The notes under the pieces: generated by a model
Told to the model about the DNA's origin: nothing
Databases searched by the model: none
Seen by the model: only the letters and a program-made list of their open reading frames with translations
Program-made: the position numbers and the translations under genes
Part shown: in pieces, positions 1 through 7,879 of the stretch
Layout of the letters: every line of letters starts with the position of its first letter
How positions within the stretch are numbered: the stretch's first letter is position 1
Assembly: GCF_000797445.1 (NCBI RefSeq)
Contig: NZ_JSWF01000016.1
Coordinates: 1-64,000 of the forward strand
Direction: 5' to 3'
DNA: 64,000 nt
Origin: Lacinutrix jangbogonensis
GTDB lineage: Bacteria; Bacteroidota; Bacteroidia; Flavobacteriales; Flavobacteriaceae

Positions 1-30
1 GCTTTTTTAATATTATTTAAAAGGAGGAGA

Positions 31-384
31 TTATTTTCTTCTCGCTTCTTTAATTCTAGCTTTCTTACCAGTAAGACCTCTAAAGTAAAAGATTCTAGCT
101 CTACGAACTTGACCTCTTTTGTTTACTTCAATCTTCTGTAAAGCAGGTAAATTAACTGGGAAGATACGTTCTACACCAATTGTTCCAGACATTTTTCTAA
201 TTGTAAAGGTTTCTGTTAAACCAGCACCTCTTCTTTGTAATACAACACCTCTAAAAAACTGTGTTCTACTTTTTTCACCTTCACGAATTTCGTAGTATAC
301 AGTAATTGTATCACCAGCTGAAAATTCTGCAAAGTCTTTTTTTGGTACAAACTCGTCTTGTACAAATTTAATTAAAGATTCCAT
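31..384 (-). CDS. rplS: 50S ribosomal protein L19
   Basis: L19 of the large ribosomal subunit, placed by known structures at the interface with the small subunit. The 117 residues match the usual length. The N-terminal half carries the family pattern GDTITVYYEIREGEK, followed by the basic FFRGVVLQRRGAG segment and a Lys/Arg-rich tail ending KEARRK. It starts at ATG with the T-poor, A-rich upstream sequence common in this phylum and no Shine-Dalgarno. In many bacteria it directly follows trmD; here a GyrI-like gene lies between them, and a good promoter (458-487) sits just upstream, so it is probably transcribed on its own with a leader of about 70 nt. The identification is very secure. Confidence 0.97.
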   Translation of the reverse strand: MESLIKFVQDEFVPKKDFAEFSAGDTITVYYEIREGEKSRTQFFRGVVLQRRGAGLTETFTIRKMSGTIGVERIFPVNLPALQKIEVNKRGQVRRARIFYFRGLTGKKARIKEARRK

Positions 385-457
385 CTTTATTTAGTTTTTA
401 ATATTAATTCAGAACAACATTCACGTATATCGCCAGAGGTTAACCCGAAATTGGCTG

Positions 458-487
458 CAAAAATAAGTATTTATAACTTATCTGCAA
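458..487 (-). promoter_or_regulatory. Promoter of rplS
   Basis: Read on the minus strand: TTG (487-485), a 19-base spacer, then TATTTTTG (465-458). This fits the Bacteroidota sigma-A consensus TTG-N17-23-TAnnTTTG. Transcription would begin near 453, giving an rplS leader of about 70 nt, long enough to hold a control structure, although I see no clear one. Confidence 0.65.
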
Positions 488-518
488 TAGATTATTTAGT
501 TTTTTTAAAACGTTCCTT

Positions 519-1004
519 TTATTTCAATTGTATAGGAATCCAAACGGCTTCTTCAGAATCTGGATGGTTACGTTTGTATTTTTTACCTAATAGATTAAAA
601 TGTGGTCTTTGGTCTAATTGGTATTTAGATTTTGGTAACCAATTGCTATAGATGTAGGACATAAAAACACCGAAATCTTTTGGTAAGCCTTTGTAATTAA
701 ATACCGCGTATAAACCTGCATCTAGATTTAAAGTTTCCATACCTTCTGGTACAGTATTGTAATGTTCTACTTCAACCGTTGCCCATTTAGTAAAGGTATG
801 CGTTGGACTAAATTTTTTGAGGTAGTTGCTATCGTAAATTAATACTTCATATATATCTGTATTAACAATATTTTGAACCTGCTTTCTTTGTGGCATAAAA
901 CCAGAAAACAGTTCGAATGTTTTATTATCAATTAAAGACATTTTTATAGCATGGCCAACCAATTTTTTGCTTTCTAGTGTTATTATTTTTGGTGTTTGAT
1001 CCAT
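519..1004 (-). CDS. GyrI-like (AraC effector-binding) domain protein
   Basis: 161-residue stand-alone protein of the GyrI/SRPBCC-like small-molecule-binding fold found at the C-terminus of AraC and MerR regulators. Seen: the family pattern in which FTKWATVEVEHYNTVPEGME precedes LDAGLYAVFNYKGLP, then YIYSNWLPKSKYQLDQRPHF and a late acidic stretch (HPDSEEAVWIPI). There is no DNA-binding domain, so it is a free effector-binding module; ligand unknown. It lies between trmD and rplS with its own promoter (1023-1051). The family assignment is good; the function is not known. Confidence 0.85.
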   Translation of the reverse strand: MDQTPKIITLESKKLVGHAIKMSLIDNKTFELFSGFMPQRKQVQNIVNTDIYEVLIYDSNYLKKFSPTHTFTKWATVEVEHYNTVPEGMETLNLDAGLYAVFNYKGLPKDFGVFMSYIYSNWLPKSKYQLDQRPHFNLLGKKYKRNHPDSEEAVWIPIQLK

Positions 1005-1022
1005 ATGTATTTATTCTATATA

Positions 1023-1051
1023 CAAAATTATTAAAAAGCAATTTCATACAA
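1023..1051 (-). promoter_or_regulatory. Promoter of the GyrI-like gene
   Basis: Minus strand TTG (1051-1049), an 18-base spacer, TAATTTTG (1030-1023). This is a good match to the Bacteroidota housekeeping consensus. The start site would fall near 1018, so the leader before the ATG at 1004 is only about 14 nt. Confidence 0.65.
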
Positions 1052-1110
1052 ACTGATAGTTTCAATTTAATTATTTTTAGATCTTTAACTAAATGAGTAA
1101 TAGAAATAAT

Positions 1111-1788
1111 CTAATCTTCTAGTAAATCTGGTCTGCGTTCTTCTGTTCTTTTGTAAGCTTGATCTTCACGCCATTTTTCAATATTTGCTTTATGACCACT
1201 AAATAAAATTTCTGGTACTTTGTAGCCTTTATAATCTCTAGGTTTTGTATAAATAGGAGGTGCTAATAAATTGTCTTGAAAACTATCTGTAAGTGCAGAA
1301 GTTTCATTTCCTAAAACACCTGGAATTAATCTAATTAAAGCATCGCATAAAACAGCAGCTCCTAATTCGCCACCAGATAAAACGTAATCTCCAATCGAAA
1401 TTTCTTTGGTTACAAACATATCACGAACGCGTTGGTCTACACCTTTATAATGACCGCAGAGGATTATTATATTTTCCTTTAAAGATAAATGGTTAGCCAT
1501 GCCTTGGTTTAGCGTGTTGCCATCGGGAGTCATATATATTACTTCGTCGTAATCGCGTTCTGTTTTCAAGCCAGAAATGCATTTATCTATTGGCTCACAA
1601 CTCATTACCATTCCGGCTCCACCACCAAATTGTGTGTCGTCTATAGATTTGTAATTATCTGTTGTGTAATCCCTTAGATTATGAAAGTGTACCGAAACCA
1701 AATTTGCGTCTATAGCACGTTTTAAAATTGAAGCTTCAAACGGACTTTTAAGTAATTCTGGTAAAACGGTTATTATGTCTATTCTCAT
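1111..1788 (-). CDS. trmD: tRNA (guanine-37-N1)-methyltransferase
   Basis: SPOUT-class enzyme that methylates N1 of G37 beside the anticodon using S-adenosylmethionine, preventing +1 frameshifts. Visible motifs: GGGAGM (residues 55-60), [10 protein letters not shown] (111-120) and [11 protein letters not shown] (131-141), the last forming the trefoil-knot cofactor pocket. The 225 residues match the short Bacteroidota form. The start ATG at 1788 precedes [13 protein letters not shown], the normal N-terminus. A TATATTTG -7 element lies at 1808-1815, giving a leader of about 15 nt. It is transcribed towards rplS but separated from it by an extra gene. Confidence 0.97.
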   Translation of the reverse strand: MRIDIITVLPELLKSPFEASILKRAIDANLVSVHFHNLRDYTTDNYKSIDDTQFGGGAGMVMSCEPIDKCISGLKTERDYDEVIYMTPDGNTLNQGMANHLSLKENIIILCGHYKGVDQRVRDMFVTKEISIGDYVLSGGELGAAVLCDALIRLIPGVLGNETSALTDSFQDNLLAPPIYTKPRDYKGYKVPEILFSGHKANIEKWREDQAYKRTEERRPDLLED

Positions 1789-1807
1789 TATGCTCTGTAT
1801 AGGATTG

Positions 1808-1815
1808 CAAATATA
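1808..1815 (-). promoter_or_regulatory. Probable -7 element of trmD
   Basis: On the minus strand the octamer reads TATATTTG, matching TAnnTTTG, and lies about 20 bases before the trmD ATG. No TTG sits at the expected distance upstream, so only half of the promoter is recognisable. Confidence 0.45.
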
Positions 1816-1873
1816 TAAGAATTGTTTTAAGAAAGGTTTGAGAATTTAATTAACGTTCGTTAATATGGTTGTT

Positions 1874-1902
1874 TTGATTTTGTGTGTGAGGACTTATTTT
1901 TG
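1874..1902 (+). promoter_or_regulatory. Orphan rightward promoter, no downstream gene
   Basis: TTG (1874-1876), an 18-base spacer, TATTTTTG (1895-1902) on the plus strand, a full consensus match. No plausible plus-strand reading frame follows; transcription would enter the non-coding stretch 1908-2330. It may drive a small RNA, be left over from a lost gene, or be chance in AT-rich DNA. Confidence 0.4.
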
Positions 1903-2329
1903 GTAAATTAGACTTTAAAAAAACGACTCCTCTTTTATGAGGTCTTAATTACGGTATTATTTTTATGCGGATTTAAGCGCTGGTTTTTTTATTCGGAAAT
2001 TACGATCATGTTCGGTAATATAAATAATGCTCCAAATATGATATTAAGAATTTGATATATTTTTGGTTTATTATAGTTGATCTAGTAAACATCATTGAAA
2101 GAATAGCCTAGCTGTATTAGTTTAATTCTTTGTTTATCAAACTATAAAGAGGCTAAATATTTATAAATGTTTGTCTGGTATTTAATTTGAGTTCTATTTT
2201 TAGCTTGTTGTTAACAATTCATATTATGTATTACGTGGTTAGTTAACTAAATTAGCAAACAAATACGAGTTAGAGAATATGCCGAAGGAATTTCCAAGTA
2301 GGCTATAACCAAGCAATTAATTATACACG
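1903..2329. other. Non-coding stretch upstream of trmD
   Basis: I see no supportable gene. Near the left end are a small stem (CCTC pairing with GAGG around 1925-1945) and a T-run after AAGCGCTGG (about 1976-1990), which could be a short transcript fed by the promoter at 1874-1902. The right part (about 2205-2329) has a loose dyad: on the minus strand TAAC near the end of the neighbouring small frame and GGTTA/TAACC arms around a TTCCTTCGG core. The dyad is discussed as a possible recombination-site-like element. Confidence 0.4.
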
Positions 2330-2554
2330 TTATTGTAGCACTTTTTTATTTCCACTTCTAACGAAAATTATACTGAAACCAATTAGAGTTAGCGCATACC
2401 CAAATATTAGTCGAAAAGACAATGGGATGATATACCACAAAATGAGATTGGCTATTAAAATAATAGCTATTCCCACCTTTTTACTTTTAAAGTAATTCAA
2501 GCTTAAAATCAATAAACCAAGATTAAATATTTTAGAGCTTGGTCCTGTAGTCAA
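2330..2554 (-). CDS. Possible small membrane protein (74 aa)
   Basis: Short hydrophobic reading frame with two or three potential membrane segments (KKVGIAIILIANLILWYII and the following LIFGYALTLIGFSIIFV) and a basic tail. I do not recognise a family. Its only available start is a TTG a few codons after an in-frame stop, and no promoter is seen. It may therefore be the 3' remnant of a longer gene rather than an intact one. It sits in a decayed region beside another broken membrane-protein frame. Confidence 0.3.
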   Translation of the reverse strand: MTTGPSSKIFNLGLLILSLNYFKSKKVGIAIILIANLILWYIIPLSFRLIFGYALTLIGFSIIFVRSGNKKVLQ

Positions 2555-2611
2555 AAAAGTTTTCTAAATTGATGGAACTTGTGAAATATGATTAGTGAAG
2601 TTATTCCGCAT

Positions 2612-2999
2612 TTATTCGGAGGGAAAGCGCCACCAAATAAAGTCTAATACGCACATTCCAATAATACAAGTAATCCCTATTAAAGTCAAAGGAATTACAA
2701 TTAAACTAAAGATCTTTTTAGGAAAATAAACAACTTGCGAAATCAGTAAAACTAATCCAATTATTAAAAACCAATGTGCAAAATCAATAGGTTCTTGAGC
2801 AGATACAAAATCATCACCTTGAGACAATAAAACAGGACCTATAAGAAAGAGAATTTTTCCTATTAGAAAGGATGTAGAGAAATTTATGAGCGATTAGTAC
2901 CAAAGGAAAAAGTGAAAAACTAGCGTCAATAGTCGTTTTTAATAAGCTATTAAAATAGGCATTTGCAATTGCAAAAGAGGGATTAATATACGAAGACAA
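2612..2999 (-). pseudogene. Frameshifted small membrane protein
   Basis: Two overlapping minus-strand frames appear to be halves of one gene. The first (2999 to about 2870) reads SLLKTTIDASFSLFPLVLIA. The second continues SFLIGKILFLIGPVLL, then LSQGDDFVSAQEPIDFAHWF, two more hydrophobic helices and ends WWRFPSE at 2612. Joined near 2870-2885 they give a protein of about 125 residues with four hydrophobic segments. Neither half has an ATG: both begin only at TTG directly or shortly after a stop. I infer a disabled gene of unknown family; a sequencing error is the alternative. Confidence 0.45.
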
Positions 3000-3712
3000 T
3001 TATAGAGATTTTTAGTAAAAAATTAACTAGTATGCACTTGTTTTTTAACACCGTACTTTGTTGGTATGTGTTATTTATTCTCTTAATTACTAAAGTTATT
3101 TTATAATATTTTCAGCTTTAATAAATTCAGAATGTTCAGCTGCTTTTTTAGTCGTGTTTTCCAGCATTGAGATAAGAAAAACATTCAACTTGTTCTTGAA
3201 TTTTATAAAAATTCTTAAAATTCACTTTTCCTTTTAGAAATTAGTCCTTCTCATTTTTTTAGTAAAAAAAACAAAAGGCTCTTATTTAACCCTTCTCATG
3301 TTTCTTGACCATATTGTTTTCTGTAATGAATATGACTAATTTTATATCTAATAATTATTTCAGAGTTTCCAATGTAAAATGCAAACCAAACAGATTATTC
3401 CTCTTTTTCTAATGAATACGCTCTTAATAGCATTAAAATAATTCTATTTTTTTTCCTATTTCCAATTTGAACTCTATTTCTGTTTTGACTGTCTTAGGTG
3501 TTTTGCTCTAATGTTTATTATACGTTTCACCTTAAGCTCTCGTTTGAGTTGATTTCTGCTATAGCAAATACCTTTTAGCAGTTGTTATAAGGTTTTATGT
3601 ATAAAACGTAGCGTGTAAAAAGATCATGGTTTTTCGTCTAAAAAAATGCCGAATTTTTAAATTTGGTGGATTTTGTAAATAGGTGTAAACCTTTCGGTTT
3701 AGAATTTGCTAA
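3000..3712. other. Gene-poor stretch with faint coding remnant
   Basis: No intact gene. On the minus strand around 3105-3210 a short open frame ends LENTTKKAAEHSEFIKAEN before a stop; it looks like the tail of a lost gene but I cannot assign it. The rest is AT-rich with many stops in all frames. Near the right end (3566-3598) lies one of two related 33-bp repeats that flank the next gene. Confidence 0.35.
3566..3598 (+). repeat. Left copy of 33-bp repeat flanking the GEVED gene
   Basis: This 33-base segment contains CCTTTTAGCAG and ends AAGGTTTTAT. It matches 27 of 33 positions of a segment at 4653-4685 in the same orientation. The two copies bracket the secreted GEVED protein gene. Confidence 0.6.
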
Positions 3713-4534
3713 CTATTTTTTATACACTTTATTAGTAGCTGTTTTTGTTCTCACTAAATACATACCACTACTTAATTTAGATAGATCAAGAATCTTTTTC
3801 TGCTCATTATTTTCTACAAATAGGACATTACTTGTTACGTTTTCACCAAGAACATTATAGATATTAACTATTTCTAATTCACCACTATCACCACTTATCG
3901 AAATTTGATTTTCGGTAGGGTTTGGGTAAATTCCAATGTGATTATTGAAAGTAGGCGTTGAGAGTACATTACCAATAATTCCTACTGTATAATCTTCAGT
4001 TTCACCAGAGGAATAATTATTTATACATGAATCTGTAGTACTTGCACCTCCTTTTTTTACAATCACTCTCATCCTAGTATTTCCAACTAATGCTCCTGCT
4101 GGAACTGTAAATGTATAGGAATGAACATAGCCATTGGTATTAGAAATAAATGTTCCAGCACCTAACATTTCATTAGCATCTCCAAAGTCTCCATTGTTAT
4201 TGTAATCTATCCATGCATTTGCGGTTCTGTTGTCAGTGTCTCCACAAGTACCTTGTGTTATATTAATTGTATATAAAGAGTTAACCTCTAAATCTGGAAT
4301 ATTTTCGCCTGTTGTGAAATTAGAATAAGATGCACAGATAGAAGCTGTATTCTTATTTAAAGTAATTGAATTACCTACTAGTTGAACAATATCACATTGC
4401 GAATTTAATATGTTGTTAGGAGACGATATACAATATTGTGAATGAACATTATATGTAAATAAGATTTGTACTAAAAAAAACAGAATGTATTTATTAGATG
4501 TTTTTAAAGTGTAAAGGCTATTTTTCCAATCCAT
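3713..4534 (-). CDS. Secreted GEVED-domain protein with T9SS sorting domain
   Basis: 273-residue exported protein of unknown ligand. Seen: a hydrophobic signal segment (about residues 15-32, ending VHSQ), then a GEVED domain whose hallmarks WIDYNNNGDFGDANEM and SSGETEDYTV are clear (about 108-182), and a C-terminal type A sorting domain starting at IYPNPTENQ and ending in a basic KVYKK. Such domains send the protein through the type IX secretion system, usually to the cell surface. GEVED domains commonly sit in adhesins and secreted enzymes. Neighbouring DNA is a transposon graveyard, and related 33-bp repeats lie on both sides, so the gene may have arrived as a unit. Confidence 0.85.
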   Translation of the reverse strand: MDWKNSLYTLKTSNKYILFFLVQILFTYNVHSQYCISSPNNILNSQCDIVQLVGNSITLNKNTASICASYSNFTTGENIPDLEVNSLYTINITQGTCGDTDNRTANAWIDYNNNGDFGDANEMLGAGTFISNTNGYVHSYTFTVPAGALVGNTRMRVIVKKGGASTTDSCINNYSSGETEDYTVGIIGNVLSTPTFNNHIGIYPNPTENQISISGDSGELEIVNIYNVLGENVTSNVLFVENNEQKKILDLSKLSSGMYLVRTKTATNKVYKK

Positions 4535-4652
4535 GGCTTTTTTATTTTAATGTTAAATATAATTTTAAAAGTGAGTTCTTTAGTATTTTAAATTACTGTA
4601 AACCCTTAACAAATAAACTATCAACTCAATGAGTTTTATCCGTTGTTGATGT

Positions 4653-4685
4653 AAATGCCTTTTGGCAGCTGCCAAAAGGTTTTAT
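4653..4685 (+). repeat. Right copy of 33-bp repeat, with perfect palindrome
   Basis: Second copy of the repeat at 3566-3598. It contains a perfect 22-base palindrome at 4658-4679 (arms CCTTTTGGCAG and CTGCCAAAAGG) followed by TTTTAT. It could fold as a strong hairpin on either strand. It lies about 120 bases upstream of the GEVED gene start. Confidence 0.6.
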
Positions 4686-4777
4686 AGATGGTTTGTTGCA
4701 TATTAAAGTTCGCAAAGTTAGTAAATAAATCTCATACAGAAATTAGATAGTGCTCAAAAGATTAGATGAAATTATAA

Positions 4778-5193
4778 TTAATTTTGATAATAATGAGATC
4801 GATATTCAATCAGACTTATTCTGTTTAAATTTAGTTTTATTCTTTCGTTATAATAATATTCCTTATAGTTTTTAAGCTCTTTTTTTAATTGAGTTATCGA
4901 TTTGTAGTTCTTCAGATAAAATATTAAATTATAAGTCAGGCTTGTCTTAAAGATAATAAATCTTCCTCTATAGATACGAGAACCTTGAGCTTGAATTTTA
5001 AACTATAATTTCTACCTTTTCTCGTTACTAAACTGTTCTTGCCATGTTTCTCATAAATATGAATCTAGTGAAAAATAGTTTTATGACGAAAACCATTTAA
5101 GTCTAGTACAGCTTGTGCTTTTTCATTATGTTTTAATACTTGTTCTAAGCAGCGTAGTTTAAAATCAGAATTATACTCAACTTTTATTTTTGT
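4778..5193 (-). mobile_element. Remnant of an IS3-family (IS150-like) element
   Basis: Two fragments on the minus strand. From 5193 to about 4936 the frame reads as OrfA of an IS3/IS150-type transposase (EYNSDFKLRCLEQVLKHNE, then IYEKHGKNSLVTRKGRNYSL and FKLKVLVSIEEDLLSLRQA), interrupted by an in-frame TAG where a Trp is expected. From about 4909 to 4778 it reads as the extreme C-terminus of OrfB, the integrase end (SITQLKKELKNYKEYYNE, then IEYRSHYYQN and stop). The whole catalytic middle is deleted. This is a dead insertion sequence. Confidence 0.8.
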
Positions 5194-5347
5194 AAAACCC
5201 CCTCAAGAATGTCTTGTTTTTTTTGCAGTTCAAAGTTCGTAAGTGCACTAGAACTAGTAATAAATTATATACCGTGTGCCTGTTTCACAACACGGTTTAT
5301 AAAGTTAGTGCAAGAGGTTGATACGTGCAAGATACATTTGTAACTTA

Positions 5348-6183
5348 ATGCTATGCAAGGAAAAAAAAGCATATCAAGAAAAGTTATTAACTAATTTCTT
5401 ATTGAGTGAACGCGTTCCCGAGTACAATTTCTATTGTCAGCGAAAATCTGTTTTAGATTTAAGTTATTTATACCAATTATTAGGTGCTTTTATGGAGTTA
5501 CCGGCCAGAAGAATATCGGTACTGTTGTATTTTTTAAACAGTGTCTAGTAGGGTGTTTAGAAAATATAATTAGTAACAGAAAGTTAATGCAGCATTGCAG
5601 TATGCGTTTGGATATGCTGTTTTTCATTGGTTATAATTTGGAGGAAGAACTTCCATAACATGCTACCATAAGTAGCACACGTCAACTTTTTTCATAAGAA
5701 GTTTTTGAGGCAGCCTTTACAAAAGTTTTAGAAATGTGCATTGGTAGAGGCATGGTGAGAGGTCATACACAAACCATAGATTGGGTACCTATAAAAGGGA
5801 ATGCCTCGATGGACCGTTTAGAACTTAAGGTTCCTGAAGCAGATTTGACTTCTCATTTGCATAAAATACAACACATAAGTGCTATGGATAAGGCATCGCC
5901 TTTACGACAAAGTAAAGAGAACAAGGCAAGTAAAGAAGAGCAGAGCATTAGCGCAACTAAGTAAGAATTAGGCGCTATAAAGCGCCGGAGTAAAAAGTGG
6001 ACAAAGACCAAGACCAGCATCCGGGAGCAGGAAACAAAGGAAGTAAAGACACGAGCAATAAAACACATTACAGTCCTAGTGATTTGGATGCGCGTATTAG
6101 TGTTAAACTAGGAAAAGCAAGGGGACTTAATTATATGAGTCCGTAAAGTTTAGATAGAGGCAACCACGTTATAATTGATATTT
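5348..6183 (+). mobile_element. Remnant of an IS1182-family transposase
   Basis: Successive plus-strand frames together follow a Bacteroidota IS1182-type transposase: KAYQEKLLTNFLLSERVPE, then after a frameshift near 5490 FYGVTGQKNIGTVVFFKQCL and ENIISNRKLMQHCSMRLD, a stop at 5658, then MVRGHTQTIDWVPIKGNASM and LKVPEADLTSHLHKIQHIS, another stop near 5964, and finally LGKARGLNYMSP and LDRGNHVIIDI before the similarity fades. At least one frameshift and several stops make it inactive. The C-terminal catalytic part and the right end are missing. It lies head-on to the IS3 remnant, with only about 150 bases between them. Confidence 0.85.
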
Positions 6184-6262
6184 GGGCTTTATTTAGTATC
6201 ATGATACTTAACAGGCTCAGTATGGCAATGTGTTTTATTATTGTCATTATTGTTAAACAAAA

Positions 6263-6290
6263 AAAATCTGCAACTGAAGTTACAGATTTT
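6263..6290 (-). terminator. Terminator of the coiled-coil protein gene
   Basis: Perfect 8-bp stem AAAATCTG/CAGATTTT (6263-6270 and 6283-6290) with a loop that can itself pair (AAC with GTT). On the minus strand it is followed by a T-run, the form of an intrinsic terminator for the gene ending at 6387. Confidence 0.65.
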
Positions 6291-6386
6291 ATATTTATTG
6301 TTTTAAATGATTACTCGTCATTTGTTCCTGCAATGACATTCATTATTTATAAGCGTAAGCAACGATCCGTTTTTTACTTATAATGC

Positions 6387-7013
6387 TTAACTCTTTTTAT
6401 GCTTATTAATTTCATCTTGCAATTGTCTACGTACTTTTTGCTCGCGTTCTAAGGCTATACGTCTGTGGTCTTCAAACTCTTCATCTATTTCTACTAAAGA
6501 TTTTTTTGCTTCTTTAGTAATCGTATTGCTATTTTTAAAACGATACATGAAAAATAATGCTAAGGCTAATAATCCAGCTATAATAGACCACATTAGGCCA
6601 TTGTAACGACCTTTACTCAGTTGTATTCCAAAAAGAGACATGCTATCTTTTTCTGTGTTAGTGAGTTCTAAAGTGCCTTGGGTCGTGTTTAAACTTGTTT
6701 TTAATTTAGAGATTTCATTATCTTGTTTTTTAACTACAGCTTTAGTCTCGTTAAGCGTTTTATGAACTGCTATAAGCGAATCTATGGTGTTCTTTTTTAT
6801 TTTCGCTATCCATTCTATTCTAATAACCTCGTAACGTTGGCCTCTTTCATCTCTCCAACCATTAGATTTTTTAGTTAGGTATTCGAACTGGCTTTCTATT
6901 GAGCCACTATCTAACGAAAGTATATTGTCTACTTCTGTAGTTTCAGTTTGCGCTTGAATTTGTATAGAAAAAAACGCTAATAATAATAGTAAGGTCGCTT
7001 TGGTAAGATTCAT
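6387..7013 (-). CDS. Membrane-anchored coiled-coil protein
   Basis: 208 residues from the ATG at 7013, chosen because it begins a proper signal sequence (NLTKATLLLLLAFFSIQIQAQ). The body has a long helical stretch (IAKIKKNTIDSLIAVHKTLN onward to about residue 115), one transmembrane helix (LMWSIIAGLLALALFFMYRF, about 138-157) and a charged C-terminal tail (EFEDHRRIALEREQKVRRQL). From memory, database relatives are often labelled tRNA (guanine-N1)-methyltransferase, but there is no methyltransferase or SPOUT motif here; that label would be wrong. A structural or envelope role is likely but unproven. It has its own terminator (6263-6290). Confidence 0.75.
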   Translation of the reverse strand: MNLTKATLLLLLAFFSIQIQAQTETTEVDNILSLDSGSIESQFEYLTKKSNGWRDERGQRYEVIRIEWIAKIKKNTIDSLIAVHKTLNETKAVVKKQDNEISKLKTSLNTTQGTLELTNTEKDSMSLFGIQLSKGRYNGLMWSIIAGLLALALFFMYRFKNSNTITKEAKKSLVEIDEEFEDHRRIALEREQKVRRQLQDEINKHKKS

Positions 7014-7134
7014 TTTTTTAATGTTGATTATTATCCACGGCAAAAGTAAAGAATAATGTTTAGTTTGATTGTATAATACTGCAAAAGCCTTACAAAATTG
7101 CAAGGCTTTTATATATACGTTAAAAAGATATGGT

Positions 7135-7875
7135 TTAGATGTTAATAGTACTTAACTCAGTTGTGTTTTGAATGTTTGTTTCGTCTAAACGGTATTGATA
7201 CACGCCAAAGTCTCCAACAAGAATTAGTAAATTATCTTGAATAATGACATCGAAAGCGTCTCGATTAATACTGTGAACCAATTGCGCATTTTCTGGGTCT
7301 GATACATCGAAAATTTTAACTTCGTTGTCGCAAACAATTAGATAATCGTTATACAGACCTAAGCCTATTGGTTTGGTTAAATTTCGTGTAGAAATTAATA
7401 ATGGATTCTGTAAATCTTCAACATTATAAATCTGTAATTGATTTAATGTATTACCACAACCAATATCTGAATGTAATGTTACATAAGCATGAGTAAAATT
7501 CGCTACTACAGGATCGCAAGCTGTAAAGTGTTGTGCTTCAGATAAATATTCTGGTGTTTCAGGATTTGCAACGCTATAAATAAACATACCATTTTGAGAG
7601 CCTATAAAAAGATAGTCTTTATAACTAAAAAGAGTTTCTATATTAAAACCAATTTGGACTTCGTTAACTTGAACAGGTTGCTCGTTATCAAGAATGCTAA
7701 AAACGTTTAAATCTTGATTATCTACAGTATATAGATAATCGTTATAGGTTGTAAATCGTGCTAGAGATCCACTTTGCCCTGTAGAATTATCGAAAGCTGT
7801 TGTGCTGTTGTCACTAGAATCCGAATCGCAACCCAAAACTAAAAGTAGAACTAAAATTATGCTGTATTTTTTCAT
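7135..7875 (-). CDS. Lipoprotein with LVIVD-like beta-propeller repeats
   Basis: 246 residues. The N-terminus is a lipoprotein signal (YSIILVLLLVLGC, Cys16). The rest contains repeated blades of the form YLFIGSQNGMFIYSVANPE and YLIVCDNEVKIFDVSDPENA, as in LVIVD-repeat surface proteins that fold as beta propellers. The role is unknown. It follows a second lipoprotein gene by only 4 bases and is surely co-transcribed with it; the two may work as a pair, since that neighbour carries a similar blade. Confidence 0.75.
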   Translation of the reverse strand: MKKYSIILVLLLVLGCDSDSSDNSTTAFDNSTGQSGSLARFTTYNDYLYTVDNQDLNVFSILDNEQPVQVNEVQIGFNIETLFSYKDYLFIGSQNGMFIYSVANPETPEYLSEAQHFTACDPVVANFTHAYVTLHSDIGCGNTLNQLQIYNVEDLQNPLLISTRNLTKPIGLGLYNDYLIVCDNEVKIFDVSDPENAQLVHSINRDAFDVIIQDNLLILVGDFGVYQYRLDETNIQNTTELSTINI

Positions 7876-7879
7876 CTTG

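Noticed and set aside
5734-5964. Stand-alone 76-aa gene in the plus strand
   Set aside because: Its sequence continues the IS1182 transposase remnant; it is a fragment between stops.
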